64,000 bases of DNA from Proteles cristata cristata. Taxonomy: Eukaryota; Chordata; Mammalia; Carnivora; Hyaenidae. The stretch lies in contig JAESUZ010001731.1 in the NCBI GenBank assembly GCA_017311185.1, positions 122,403 through 186,402 on the forward strand. Direction: 5' to 3'. Positions 10,896-20,561 of the stretch are shown here, in pieces. The position numbers and the translations under genes were made by a program. The notes below the pieces were generated by a model. The model saw only the letters and a list, made by a program, of their open reading frames with translations. It was not told the DNA's origin and ran no database searches. Each line of letters opens with the position of its first letter. The stretch's first letter is position 1.

Positions 10896-11071
10896 GTGTG
10901 AATGACCCACGTCCCCTGTTCTTCATCGGTGTCCCAAAAGCAAGGGATAAGACTTCCTGCAGTTATCCGTACTCTCTCCAGGAGCCTCCCTGGTGGCCCG
11001 CTGTGTAACATTACCATGTGCACTGAGGGCTGAGGCCCAGGGCTGCATGAGTGCAAAGCCAGCTGGATTGC

Positions 11072-11081
11072 CCCTCCCCTG

Positions 11082-11117
<36 letters not shown>

Positions 11118-11120
11118 AAT
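11072..11120 (+). mobile_element. 5'-truncated SINEC remnant
   Basis: Only GCCCCTCCCCTGCTC, the CT run and CAAAAATA remain, the order found at the 3' end of every SINEC here. No TSD is evident, so it might be chance CT-rich DNA. Confidence 0.5.
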
Positions 11121-11261
11121 AGACTTTAGTCCTTTAAGAAAGTACTAAACAGTCAGCCTAAACTTTAATTTCCTCTTCCATCCCAGAGGATCAGTGCAGA
11201 AATGGGATTGTGACTCATTAATTGCTTAAAAGGTGCTCTAGGTGGCAAGGGAACTCATGTT

Positions 11262-11450
11262 CACTCAACCGACATGCCTTTCGGTTACCTGATTGAATCC
11301 TTGTGACAACTCTGTGAGGTAGGACTCATTAGGTCCATTTTACAGATGAGACAAGTAAGGCTCAGGCAGACTAAGGCATTCACTTGCCCATGAACGGCCA
11401 TGCAGCTAAAGAGTCCATTGTTAGGATTCAACCCACGTCTGACTCCAGTG
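11262..11450 (-). mobile_element. MIR, reverse orientation
   Basis: GATTGAATCCTTGTGACAAC, TCCATTTTACAGATGAGAC and CATGCAGCTAAAGAGTCC follow the antisense MIR order up to the tRNA-like end. Confidence 0.82.
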
Positions 11451-11715
11451 GAAAGATCCACTAGGTGGCGCCCATCATTTTCAGCGTGTGGGCCTCTCAG
11501 GGCAGACACGGTGCTGGATGGCGGAGCCTCCGAGTGTATGGCCTTAATGGCACGCTGCTCTCCAACACAACCTCTCCAGGTCAGGCACTCTCATCTTGAA
11601 TGTCAGGCAATTCTACTGAGGCAGGAATTTTGTGCCGAGTCTAAACAAGAGCGCTTGTGTGTGCAGACTCCTAACATAAACCTCACACTTAACAGAGGGC
11701 TTTGTCCTATTCAAA
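11451..11715. other. Single-copy noncoding sequence
   Basis: No recognised feature. The 133-codon plus frame that starts at 11400 begins in a MIR and ends inside the next SINE, so it is not a gene. Confidence 0.5.
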
Positions 11716-11723
11716 CCACTTCC

Positions 11724-11938
11724 GGGGCACCTGGGTGGCTCCGTTGGTTAAGCATCCGACTCTTGGTTGGTTTCGGCTCAGGTCATAATTTCGCAGTTTG
11801 AGAGTTCGAGCCCCACATCAGCTCTCAGAGCCTGCTTGAGATTCTCTCTCTCCCTCTCCCTCTCTCTGCCCCTCCCCTGTTCTCTCTCTCTCTGTCTCTC
11901 AAAATAAATAAATAAATAAACTTAAAAAAAAAAAAAGA
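11724..11938 (+). mobile_element. SINEC, type A-related
   Basis: Full head and tail. The centre has a local insertion (TTGGTTGGTTTCGGCTCAGG) and lacks the GTGCTGACAG segment. Short imperfect TSD: CCACTTCC before and CGACTTCC after. Confidence 0.93.
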
Positions 11939-11964
11939 CGACTTCCATAGCCATTTGACCTTCC

Positions 11965-12100
11965 CAGCCATTCTGTGACACAGACAGGGAAGTAGCATTA
12001 CTGCAATGATCATTTTTATGATTCCCATTTTACAGATGAGAAAACCAAGGCCCAAAGAGGCCTGCCTGTGGTAATGTCATGAGGGCCAAGAGTTAGGCCT
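11965..12100 (-). mobile_element. MIR fragment, reverse orientation
   Basis: CCCATTTTACAGATGAGAAA and ACCAAGGCCCAAAGAGG mark the antisense core. The rest is poorly preserved. Confidence 0.78.
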
Positions 12101-12229
12101 CTGTCTCTGAGGTGGCCATTCAAGAGCATCACAGGGGAGGTCTTGTTTATAAGCCCTACTGGAGCCCTATTTACATGGTAACAATTATTATATCAATCAC
12201 AGATCTCTGGCAATAATTAACATCTTTCA

Positions 12230-12460
12230 AATGCTTACTGTGCTAGCACCATGCTACATGCTTTATTTCTCCTGCATTATTTCACTACATATTCATAATC
12301 TGCCAAGGAGTAGGTCCCATTATTACCCCTATTTTACAGATGAGGAAACTGAGGCTCAGAAGGCTTGGATGACTCAAGGCCATAAAGCTAGAAAGGTGTA
12401 GTCCATGAACTCAAGCCTAGGACTGTCTGGTCCTGGATCCATGCTCCGTTAAACTAGTGC
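12230..12460 (-). mobile_element. MIR, nearly full length, reverse orientation
   Basis: Runs from the 3' end (AAATGCTTACTGTGCTAGC) through CCTATTTTACAGATGAGGAA and ACTGAGGCTCAGAAGG to the 5' end (CTCCGTTAAACTAGTGC). Confidence 0.88.
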
Positions 12461-12541
12461 TGCTCAAGTTGAGTCTAATATGGAAGTCACTCGGCACATG
12501 TGGCTATTTAACTTCAGGTTCATTTAAGTGAAATAAAATAA

Positions 12542-12748
12542 GGGGCACCTGGGTGGCTCAGTTGGTTAAGTGTCCGACTTCGGCTCAGGTCATGATCTCG
12601 CGGTTCGTGGGTTCAAGCCCCGCATCAGGCTCTGTGCTGACAACTTGGAGCCTGGAGTCTGCTTTGCATTCTGTGTCTCCCTCTCTCTCTGCCTCTCCCC
12701 CAATCGCCTTGTCTCTCTCTCTGTCAAAAATAAATAAACATTTTAAAA
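12542..12748 (+). mobile_element. SINEC, type A
   Basis: Well preserved A and B boxes (TGGCTCAGTTGG, GTGGGTTCAAGCCCC). AT-rich flanking copies around GTGAAATAAAATA and AATGAAATGAAATC form an imperfect TSD. Confidence 0.95.
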
Positions 12749-12947
12749 TATAAATGAAATGAAATCAAAACTCAGTTCCTCAGTCACACTAGCCCTAGTG
12801 GTTTTCATCACCAGACAGAACAGACAGAGAACAGCACAGAAATTTCCATCACCACAAGAACTTCTATTGGATGATGCTGATCTAAATAAACACTTAGGGT
12901 GTTCCCCTCCAGCCTACAACTTTGGTAAAGTGTTAGTAGTTTAAGGT

Positions 12948-13185
12948 GGGGTTTCTCAAGCTTGACACTACTGACATTTGGGGCTGGAAAATTCTTTGTT
13001 GGGGGGGGGCTCTTCTGGTGTACTGCTGGATGTTCAACGGCATCCCTGGCCTCTACCCACTAGATGTCAGTAGCACACCTTTCTCCTAGTTGTGACAACT
13101 GAAAGCGTCTCCAAACATGGCCAAATGTCCCCCTGAGAGAGCAAAATCACTCCCCACGTCCCTGCTGGGAGCCTCTGGGTTAAGG
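12948..13185. mobile_element. hAT-Charlie nonautonomous element (MER20-like)
   Basis: GGTTTCTCAAGCTTGACACT, TGACATTTGGGGCTGG, CCCACTAGATGTCAGTAGCA and TCTCCAAACATGGCCAAATG follow the order of a well-known mammalian nonautonomous hAT element. A second copy lies at 58962 in this window. Confidence 0.7.
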
Positions 13186-13481
13186 TTAGTAAGGTATATG
13201 AAGTAATCAGATGGCAAATCTTTCGCTACCGTAATGTGGCCTTCGGAAAACAAGCTATTTCACTCAGCCTCAATTCTCCTACTGAATCACGATTTACAGC
13301 AATTTGCAGTGAATGGATGGTTTTCACAGCTATTACAGATTTCATGAAAAGAGGAAAGCCATTTAAAGCAGAACATGAGTGAAGATGTCAACGGGGGATT
13401 TACTATAATGTCCTGTAGATAAGCTCCTCCAATTTCCTAGCGACCAACCATAGCTATGAATTTGTAAAGGAAAGATTTTAA
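13186..13481. other. Single-copy noncoding sequence, possibly conserved
   Basis: AT-rich, CpG-poor, with blocks such as GCAATTTGCAGTGAATGG and GCTATTACAGATTTCATG. No repeat signature. The impression of conservation is untested. Confidence 0.35.
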
Positions 13482-13495
13482 AAAATAGATTGGTT

Positions 13496-13681
13496 GGGGT
13501 TCAGTCAGTTGAGCGTCCGAATCTTGATTTCTGTTCAGGTCATGATCCCAGGGTTGTTGGATCGAGCCCTGTGTCAGGCTCTGTGCTGAGCCTGGAGCTT
13601 GCTTAAGATTCTCTCTCTCCCCCTCTCTCTCTGTCCCTCTCCACCGCTCGTGCTATCTCTCTTTCTCTCTCTCTCTGAAAA
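13496..13681 (+). mobile_element. SINEC, old diverged form
   Basis: Head starts late (GGGGTTCAGTCAGTTGAGCG), B box is altered (GTTGTTGGATCGAGCCC) and the GTGCTGAGCCTGGAGC junction is the older form without ACAGCTC. TSD AAAATAGATTGGTT (13482-13495) and AAAATGGATTGGTT (13682-13695). Confidence 0.93.
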
Positions 13682-13695
13682 AAAATGGATTGGTT

Positions 13696-14140
13696 TATAA
13701 ACCTAGAAGAACATTAAAACAAAAAAAAAAATCAGTCAGGAAATGACAGAAGCAATCACATTGCATACTACACGTTGGCTGCTGATTTCCAGAAACAACA
13801 AACAACAAAAAACTGTGCCACTTGAGAAATTAGTGAAAGGATTCCCCAAATGCTCAAGTGGGCCCAACCGAAAACAGGCTTTCAAAGGATTCAAATGAAA
13901 CTGGCATAAACATCCTCATATAAAATGCTGAAATTGGCTACTGATGAAATAATATACCTTTCCACATTTTGAATATATTCCCAAGGAAATGAAACCTCCC
14001 TACAGCAAATGGAACACTCCAAATGCCACTAAAGACCAAATGAAACCAGCCAACGACATCTGAGAAATCTCCAAAAGTTTTTTTTTTAAAAAGCTTTCAA
14101 AACCATTTCCTCCTAATGAATTTTTAGAGTTAAAAATTTT
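13696..14140. other. AT-rich noncoding sequence
   Basis: No gene. It is A-rich with direct short repeats such as CAACAAACAACAAAAAAC; it could be an eroded LINE but I cannot align it by eye. Confidence 0.4.
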
Positions 14141-14141
14141 A

Positions 14142-14298
14142 GGGGCACCTGGATGGCTCAGTCGGTTAAGCGTCCAACTTCGGCTCAGGTCATGATCTCA
14201 CTGTTGGTGAGTCTGCGCCCCGAGTCGGGCTCCAGGCTGACAGGGTGGGCCTGCTTGGGATTTTGTCTCCCTCTCTCTCTCTCTGCCCCTCCTCTATG

Positions 14299-14329
<31 letters not shown>

Positions 14330-14352
14330 ATTTTAAATAAATAAATAAAACA
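14142..14352 (+). mobile_element. SINEC, type A, first of a five-element cluster
   Basis: Good A box; the centre is degraded (GTTGGTGAGTCTGCGCC). The CT run passes into (TA)n at 14316-14329. Confidence 0.93.
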
Positions 14353-14363
14353 AAATAATTAAT

Positions 14364-14589
14364 TCTGGGTACCGGTTTAAGAATCGACTCTTGATTTCGG
14401 CTCAGGTCATGATCTCATAGTTCATGAGGTTGAGCCCTGAGTCAGGCTCTGTGCTGACAGTGTGGAGCCTGCTTGGGATTCTCTCTCTCCCTCTCTCTCT
14501 CTCCCTCTCTTTCTCTTTCTCTCTTTGCCTCTCCCCTGTGCTCTCTCGCTCTCTCTCAATATACACAAATAAATTTTATTTTAAAAAAC
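14364..14589 (+). mobile_element. SINEC, 5'-degraded, old form
   Basis: Head reduced to GGGTACCGGTTTAAG. Body carries GACAGTGTGGAGCCTGC. Its tail is interrupted by the antisense SINE that follows. Confidence 0.88.
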
Positions 14590-14792
14590 ATTTTTAATGT
14601 TTATTTATTTCCTGAGAGAGAAAGACAGAGTGTGAGTGGGGGAGGGGCAGAGAGGGAGACACAGAATCCAAAGCAGGCTCCAGGCTCTGAGCTGTCAGCA
14701 CAGAGCCCGACGCGGGGCTCAAACCCATGAACCGTGAGATCAGGACCTGAGCCGAAGTGGGACGCTTAACCGACTGAACCACCCGGGTGCCC
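14590..14792 (-). mobile_element. SINEC, type A, reverse orientation
   Basis: Complete antisense copy placed directly after a sense copy. The two tails meet, so the pair could fold as a hairpin in RNA. Confidence 0.95.
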
Positions 14793-14856
14793 TTTATATA
14801 TAAATAAGTTTCTTAAAATATATACAAAAAATAACTAACTTAATTAATTAATTCTG

Positions 14857-15040
14857 AGGCACCTGGGTGGCTCAGCTGATTAAGCATCCAACCCTTGATT
14901 TCAGCTCAGGTCATCATCTCCTGGTTTGTGAGTTTGAGCCCTGAGTCGGGCTCTGTGCTGACAGCTTGGAACCTGCTTGCAATTCTCTCTGTCATGTCTC
15001 TCTCTCTCTCTCTCTGTCAAAATAAATAAACTTTAAAAAA
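14857..15040 (+). mobile_element. SINEC, type A-related, shortened body
   Basis: Head complete (AGGCACCTGGGTGGCTC). The body jumps from GACAGCTTGGAACCTGC to a brief CT run. The 5' flank TTAATTAATTCTG resembles the flank of the SINE at 14364. Confidence 0.93.
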
Positions 15041-15047
15041 TGAAAAG

Positions 15048-15264
15048 AGGGGCGCCTGGGTGACTCAGTCGGTTAAGCGTCCAACTTCGGCTCAGGTCAT
15101 GATCTCACGGTTTGTGAGTTCAAGCCCCGCGTCAGGCTCTGTGCGGACAGACAGCTCAGAGCCTGGAGCCTGCTTCGGATTCTGTGTCTCCCTCTCTCTC
15201 TCTGCCCCTCCCCCTCCATGCTCAATCTCTCTGTGTCTCTCAATAACAAATAAACATTTAAAAA
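15048..15264 (+). mobile_element. SINEC, type A
   Basis: Inserted in the tail of the previous SINE. TSD AAATGAAAAG at 15038-15047 and about 15265-15274. The body has an extra ACAG (GGACAGACAGCTC). Confidence 0.96.
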
Positions 15265-15274
15265 AATGAAAAGA

Positions 15275-16475
15275 ACTTTCCTGGGTGAGGTGGGGGGGGG
15301 GGCTGGGACAGGGCCTCTAAGGTTCTCCTATGGCTCTCATGAATGGAAAGGGTCTCAGGCAGATGTCACAGAGTGAACGCAGCTTAGCAAGACTCAATAC
15401 CCAGTCTGGGCCCCTTGCCAGACACCTGGAGTTAACAGCCTTTCTTCTAAGAAGAAGGAGAAGGAGAAGAAGAAGAAGAAGAAGACCTGGAAAGAAGAGA
15501 AGGCAGCAAGGTGCCTCGGCGATCTCTAATGACCAAGGAGCCAATGCCAGCAAGGAGCGGAAGTCAGGTCTAAGCTGGGGGCCTGAGCAGCTGTGGCCAC
15601 ACATTTCTGGTGCTTTCTGCTGGCTTACGCTTGGCTTCCCCAGCTGGAAGCTCACGCAGTGCCAGACTCTGCATTCAGGAGCATGGGATGCAGGTGGAAT
15701 GGGAACACAGTGGGAGACTCAGCTACCGGAAGGATCTTCAGGGCCAGACCTCTCCTAGAATCTGGGTGCCAAGGTCCTACGGAAGGCGAGGAAGGAATGC
15801 ATGGGCCCCCTGAGTACCTGCACCTGGAACTCTTAAAAAAAAAAAAAGTCAATATTCGTGGCCTCTAGTCTCAAACAGCAGCCTGTACTGCTTTGGGGGT
15901 ATCAAGGAAGTTCAGCAGCCATGCGGAGCAGGCTGGCCCATCAATTATGATAGTCATGCCCTGGTCGGGTGTCAGGTGCCTCTCGCCGAAGCGCTAAACC
16001 TCACCTTCCTAGATCCTGTTCTCAGAGAAGGAGGAGCCGACTAGTATGATGTGAGGGGCCCATGGACCTGGCAAGCTCCCCGAGATGACCCCCAAGCATC
16101 AGAGGGATGCAAAAGCATTGAAGTCCTGTGGACGTGCACACGGTCGGGAGTAATCCAACATGTTGGGCCAGTCTGAGGGGAGCCGGCCCCTGGACCACAG
16201 GGCAGCAGTGTGCTGGTCAAGGGGAATCACTCAACATGTTTGCGCTCCAACTTCCTCACCCTTAAAATAAAGACATTTTCACCCAAGCCATCATTACAGG
16301 ATCTTTTCTGGAATGTTCTTCTGCTTTTCCACCATCTCCTCCTGCACTGGCACATAGTTATGGCATCACATAATTCAAGACTACTAGTATTTTCTCCCCT
16401 CTACCAATAAGCATTTTCACTGATCCCTGGGTAAATCCCTACTGTTACCTGCTGTCATACGATGTCTATAAAAGC
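15275..16475. other. Single-copy sequence containing a (GAA)n repeat
   Basis: 1.2 kb without transposons that I recognise. Frames of 142 (15330, plus) and 112 codons (15655, minus) are created by the triplet repeat, which encodes runs of Arg or Leu, so they are not convincing genes. Confidence 0.45.
15449..15486. repeat. (GAA)n/(GGA) triplet repeat
   Basis: About 12 GAA-type units with three GGA interruptions. GAA repeats are purine tracts able to form triplex DNA when long; this one is short. Confidence 0.95.
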
Positions 16476-16486
16476 AACAGGACTTA

Positions 16487-16689
16487 GGGGCGCCCAGCTG
16501 GTTAAGTGTGTGACTCTTGATTCCAGCTCCAGTTGCGACCTCACAGATCATGAGGGCAAGCCCCACATCGGGCTCTGTGCTGACAGTGCGCCGCCTGCTT
16601 GAGATTCTTTCTCTCCACCTCATCACTGCCCTTCCCCTGCTTGTGCACTATCTCTCTCTCTAAACATAAATAAAACTTAAAAAAAATAT
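16487..16689 (+). mobile_element. SINEC, diverged type A
   Basis: A box damaged by a deletion (GGCGCCCAGCTGGTTAAG). TSD AACAGGACTTA is perfect at 16476-16486 and 16690-16700. Confidence 0.95.
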
Positions 16690-16700
16690 AACAGGACTTA

Positions 16701-17985
16701 ATAGCTAGTTACCTTAGGCAAACGCTGTATCTATCAACCAGTTCAGAATTTAAACACCCAAACGGGCACCTTAGCAGGTAGAGTAGAGCAAGGTATCAGT
16801 GAGACTAATGGAACGGAGTCAAGGCCTTGAAGGATACGGATGGCTCCAAATATACCCATTTCCACCAGTGGCCAAACACTTCGAACACCCTGACTCATAA
16901 AATAAATGTACACACCTATGGGTAAAATTGCGACCCCAGGTGTGATCTGGACAGGACACTGGCCAAGCCTGTTTCCACCCTGCATTTCAACTTCCAAAGC
17001 CTGCCTACTGGGGCTCCTTGAAAGGCTGCAGCCCTCCTCACATGGTCACGTTGGGATTCTAGGACACCCCCTTGTTGGGTTGGGGGATGGGAGGTGAGAG
17101 ACAAGCAAAGGCTTACGGCGGGGGGGCGGGGGGGGGGAGGAGAAGCAGCCAGTGAGCAGCGCGATCGCCCTGACTCCCAGCAGCCCTGGGGAAAGCTCCA
17201 CTGGCTGGGAGGCCAGTATCATCCAGCTTCCAACCAATTTGGAAAACTAAGACGAAATTTAAGGCGTTTTCCCCACTCATCCAAATGCCGTGCTCTCTTT
17301 CGGTCCCTTCCTCCTTCCTCTAGGCGCTCCCCATTTCTGGCCCCGGTTCCCCCATCTGCTCCCATCTTCCTTTACATTCTCTCCCCCTGAGCTCACACCT
17401 CCCGCCCCACCTCTTACAAAGTGCTGCTCACTGGGCCAGCCCCTCCCTAAGAAGGCAAGCTTCTCAAGGGTGTTCTGGTTCAGTCAACAGGGTGCCTTCA
17501 AGAGCGGCCTGATGAGCCCAGGCCTTCAACAGTGGCTACAGGAATGGCCATTGGCCCATGAGTGTCTCTCTTCCACTTCGAAGACCTCAGGCTGCTCCAG
17601 ATCCCCTCCACAGAAAGCAGACATCAGGAGGAAGGAGCCCTGAGGAAGGCCCGTCGTTCATCTACACGAAGGAGAATCTAACATAAGCAGGCACTGGGTG
17701 CCAGGGAAGAAAGGCTGGGCGCTCACCTAGGAGCCATAACATCACCATTACCACCTCTCACGGGAATGGCTCCCCCTCGCTGGCCTCCCCCAAGGCAACC
17801 ACGCCAACCTCTGTCATCTGGTGCTATGGCGAACTACACAGATGAAGCCTCGTAATTTCCACAGCATCTATCCAAGGTCACCGGTTGAGGGCATGGCCAC
17901 TCAGGTGAGCCCTGGCACAGGGCTTCTGAAATCGTTGCAAGGCCGCTGGTCACATTTCAAGACTCCAGGCCCATTCGCCACAGGT
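16701..17985. other. Long single-copy noncoding stretch
   Basis: No repeat recognised except G/C runs at 17117-17140. A 117-codon plus frame (17290-17643) is proline/serine rich and matches no family I know. It lies upstream of the CpG island. Confidence 0.4.
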
Positions 17986-18007
17986 TTGTTGTTTGTTTGT
18001 TTGTTTT
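17986..18007. repeat. (TTTG)n short repeat
   Basis: About five units at the tail boundary of an antisense SINE, derived from its A-rich tail. Confidence 0.9.
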
Positions 18008-18216
18008 TTGAAAGTTATTTATTTATTTATTTTGAGAGACAGTGTGAGAGAGCAAGCAGGGGAGGGGCAGGGAGAGGGAGAGAGAGAATCCCAAGCAGGC
18101 TCCGTGCTGTCAGCGCAGAGCCCAACTCGGGGCTCGACCTCACAAACCAGGAGATCACGACCTGAGATGACATCGAGAGTCAGGGGCTCAACCCACTGAC
18201 CCCCTGGGTGGCGCCG
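18008..18216 (-). mobile_element. SINEC, type A-related, reverse orientation
   Basis: Antisense tail and body are clear; the head is rearranged (CCACTGACCCCCTGGGTGGCGCC), so the A box is lost. It is the last repeat before the CpG island. Confidence 0.9.
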
Positions 18217-18539
18217 GGTGCCAGTTTTGAAGCAGCAGCAAAAGGGGGCCGTCAGTCTACCCACACCTCCATGCCAGAACCGCCTGCGCCCAGCTCTCCA
18301 AATCGAGCTCCGCTAGAATCACATGGAACCCCGCTTTGGGCCCGCAGGCACGGGCTAAGCCAGTCCTGGTCTACAGAAGAGCTTCTCCATGAGCGGAGAG
18401 AGCGCGGCGGGGGCCAGATGCACCCCTGCAGCCCTCAGCTGTCGGAGACCCGCGAGGATGGACGCGAGTTTCTGGCTCTGACTCCAGGCTCCAGCGTCAT
18501 GAACGAAAAAAGCAAAATAACCGTGGACACTCACACGCC

Positions 18540-19480
18540 CCCTAAGGAACCCCATGCCCCGATCGCATGTGCTTAATACCGCCCGCCTTCCGGCTGCCAC
18601 CGCTCAGAATGCGCGCGCACAGGACGTCCCGGAACACCCCTGCGGGCACGTGGTGAGAATAAACGGCTCGGCGCTTGATGCGACGGCCGAGGACTGGGAG
18701 ACCGCGCTTTTTTTTAAGACGACTTGGGCTACGCTTACTGCCACGTGCAAGCTGGAACCTTCGCCCCCGCCCCTCTCCCTAGCCCGCCTGCTTTACAAAC
18801 ACCGTCCTAGTGCAGCTGGCCCTTCTCAGACCCTCGAGCCATGTGTCACACACGCTGGCGAGTGCCACCAAGGACCCTCGCCCCCCTCGCCCCCACCCCC
18901 ACCCCGAGAGGGTGGCATCACGCCGCGCAGGGAAGGCGGCCCCGGGGACTGACTGTATTCCAGCGGCCATCCCTGCTCCCCTCCGGAGCGGAGCGCGCCT
19001 CCTCACCTTTTCGAGAAAAGGAAGCCACAGCCGCCACAGCCCCGGGAAAACGGCCCGCCTCCTGGCGGGTCCCGCGCGCCTCCTGGGGCTCGGGAGGCAG
19101 GTGCGCGCGAGGCCCCGGGAGCGGGAGGACCGAGCCTGCGGGCGCGCGCCCACGCCCACCTGCGCCCGGCTCCTCCTGCCCCCAGGTGGCGGAGCGAGGC
19201 CGCGGGTTCGAGCCCCGGCCCCGGCTGGTCCTGTGGGCGGCTAGGGGCTCCCGCAGCGGCGGCCCGAGGGCTCCGCCACCCTCGGCTCCCGGGAGCCTGG
19301 TCGGAGCCCTGACTGCGCCCGCCACTTACTCTGGAGTCTTCAGGCAGCCGTGGAACCGGGCCATGGCGCTTTGGAGCCGCAAGGTTGCCTAGAGGCCGGG
19401 CCGGCGGGGCGGCCACGGGGCCTGCAGGTGGGGCAGCGCTGATGCCTGCGGGCTGATGCACTAACCCAGGTAAAGTTTCT
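18540..19480. promoter_or_regulatory. CpG island, probable promoter
   Basis: This is the only stretch of the window with dense CpG dinucleotides and very high GC. Visible motifs include two CACGTG E-boxes (about 18648 and 18742), GCGCGCGCAC at about 18610 similar to NRF1 sites, many GGGCGG/CCGCCC Sp1-type boxes, and GGTTGCCTAG at about 19383, which resembles an RFX half site. No TATA box is seen near the proposed start. In mammals such islands usually mark broad, often divergent promoters. Opposed long frames inside it are expected from the base composition and are not evidence of coding. Confidence 0.8.
19330..19364 (-). CDS. Candidate first coding exon in the CpG island (partial)
   Basis: On the minus strand a start codon lies in strong Kozak context (GCGCCATGG). 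It opens MARFHGCLKTP and two bases of the next codon, then meets a consensus donor, GA|GTAAGT, at 19329. The intron would therefore be phase 2 and run toward lower coordinates. I do not recognise the peptide and could not identify a convincing second exon in the 19 kb downstream on that strand. A large first intron leaving the window is possible. The RFX-like half site 20 bases upstream would fit a ciliary gene, but that is speculation. Alternatively the ATG and donor occur by chance in GC-rich DNA. Confidence 0.4.
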
Positions 19481-19843
19481 GCTCCGAGGCCTCCCGCTGT
19501 CTTCTGAACTAGGTCCAAAAAGGGCTGGGCTTGTTCCTTACGTGGCTGGGAACTGTTAACTCCCTTTTCCTCTGCCTCCGGCTTCGGGTGCCCACAGTGT
19601 CCTCGGTGCAAGTATCAGGTGCTCTTACGCCAGCTGTATCCCTGCAGGGCTAACGGCTGTGAGGGCCTGGGGGTGGGGGGGTACAGCCCTAAGGACTTAG
19701 CAGAGGCCTTTACGCAGGCAGAGGAGGACACTGAACAGCTTTGGGAAGGCCATGTATATAAGTCACTTTCGGGCATTTTAGATTCTGCAGGCTGGGGAGG
19801 GGAGGGAGGAGGGCAGGAGGGACCGAAGGGAGAAGACAGACGC
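19481..19843. other. CpG-island shore, noncoding
   Basis: GC-rich but with falling CpG density. No repeat. On the minus strand this would be upstream or 5' UTR of the candidate exon. Confidence 0.4.
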
Positions 19844-19856
19844 GAGGCAGATTTTA

Positions 19857-19977
19857 TTTCTTGTTTTTTTGTTTGGTTTTTCATCTTTTTTGTTAAACAA
19901 ATCGTTTATTGTCAAGTTGGTTTCCATATAACACCCAGTGCTCATCCCCACAGGTGTCGCCCTCCGTGGAGGAGGGT
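19857..19977 (-). mobile_element. 5'-truncated L1 insertion, reverse orientation
   Basis: Contains only the L1 3' terminus (antisense TTTATTGTCAAGTTGGTTTC, then CCAGTGCTCATCCCCACAGG). A perfect 13-base TSD, GAGGCAGATTTTA, lies at 19844-19856 and 19978-19990. The T-rich part is the antisense poly(A). Confidence 0.9.
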
Positions 19978-20093
19978 GAGGCAGATTTTAAACAGCAAGG
20001 CTGCAAACATATCCGCCTCAGTCTGAACACTATTTTTGACCTGTCCAAGCCGTTCTTGTTCAATCTTAAGGAAAATGATTTATACGCCCTAAG

Positions 20094-20553
20094 CAAGGAA
20101 AGGAGGGAGGAAGAAGGCAGGGAGAGAGAGAGGAAAGAGAGAGAGAGAGGAGAGAGGAAAGAAAGTAAGAGAGAGAGTGAGGAAGAAGGGGAGGCAAGGA
20201 GGGGAGGAGAGAGAGAAGAAAGAAAAAAGAAAGGAAAGAGAAAAAAGAACAGAAAAGAAAGAAGGGAAAGAAAGAGGGAGGGAGGGAGAGGAAAGAAGGA
20301 GACAGGGAGGAAAGAGAGAGAGAGAAGGAGAGAGGGAAGAAAGGAGAAAGAAAGAAAGAGAGAGAGAGAGAAAGAAAGAGAAAAAAAGAAAGAAAAGAAA
20401 GAAAGGAAAGAAGGAAGAAAAAAGTAGGAAAAAGAGACGGGGAGGAAGAAGGGAGGGAAGAAAGAGGGAGAAAAAAAGGAGGAAGGGAAGGAAAAGGAAG
20501 GAAAGGAAAAAAGGAGGCAGGCAGAGAAGGAAGGAAGGAAACAAAGATAAAAG
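20094..20553. repeat. Homopurine GA/GGAA-rich tract
   Basis: About 460 bases that are almost entirely A and G on the plus strand, with only scattered C or T (for example GGCAGG, AAGTAAG, AAGTAGG). It mixes GA, GGAA, GAAA and GGGA units. The open frames on both strands (172 codons plus, 181 minus) are low-complexity Arg/Glu/Lys or Phe/Leu/Ser runs and not proteins. Confidence 0.97.
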
Positions 20554-20561
20554 CATGAATG

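Noticed and set aside
15330..15758. Arg-run ORF of 142 codons
   Set aside because: The run comes from a (GAA)n repeat, and opposite frames are open too.
19203..19216. tRNA B-box-like GGTTCGAGCCCC in the CpG island
   Set aside because: No A box, acceptor stem or anticodon arm at the right distance; chance in GC-rich DNA.
19003..19611. 202-codon minus ORF across the CpG island
   Set aside because: Proline/alanine/glycine-rich translation expected from GC composition; the shorter ATG with a splice donor is a better model, and it lies in another frame.
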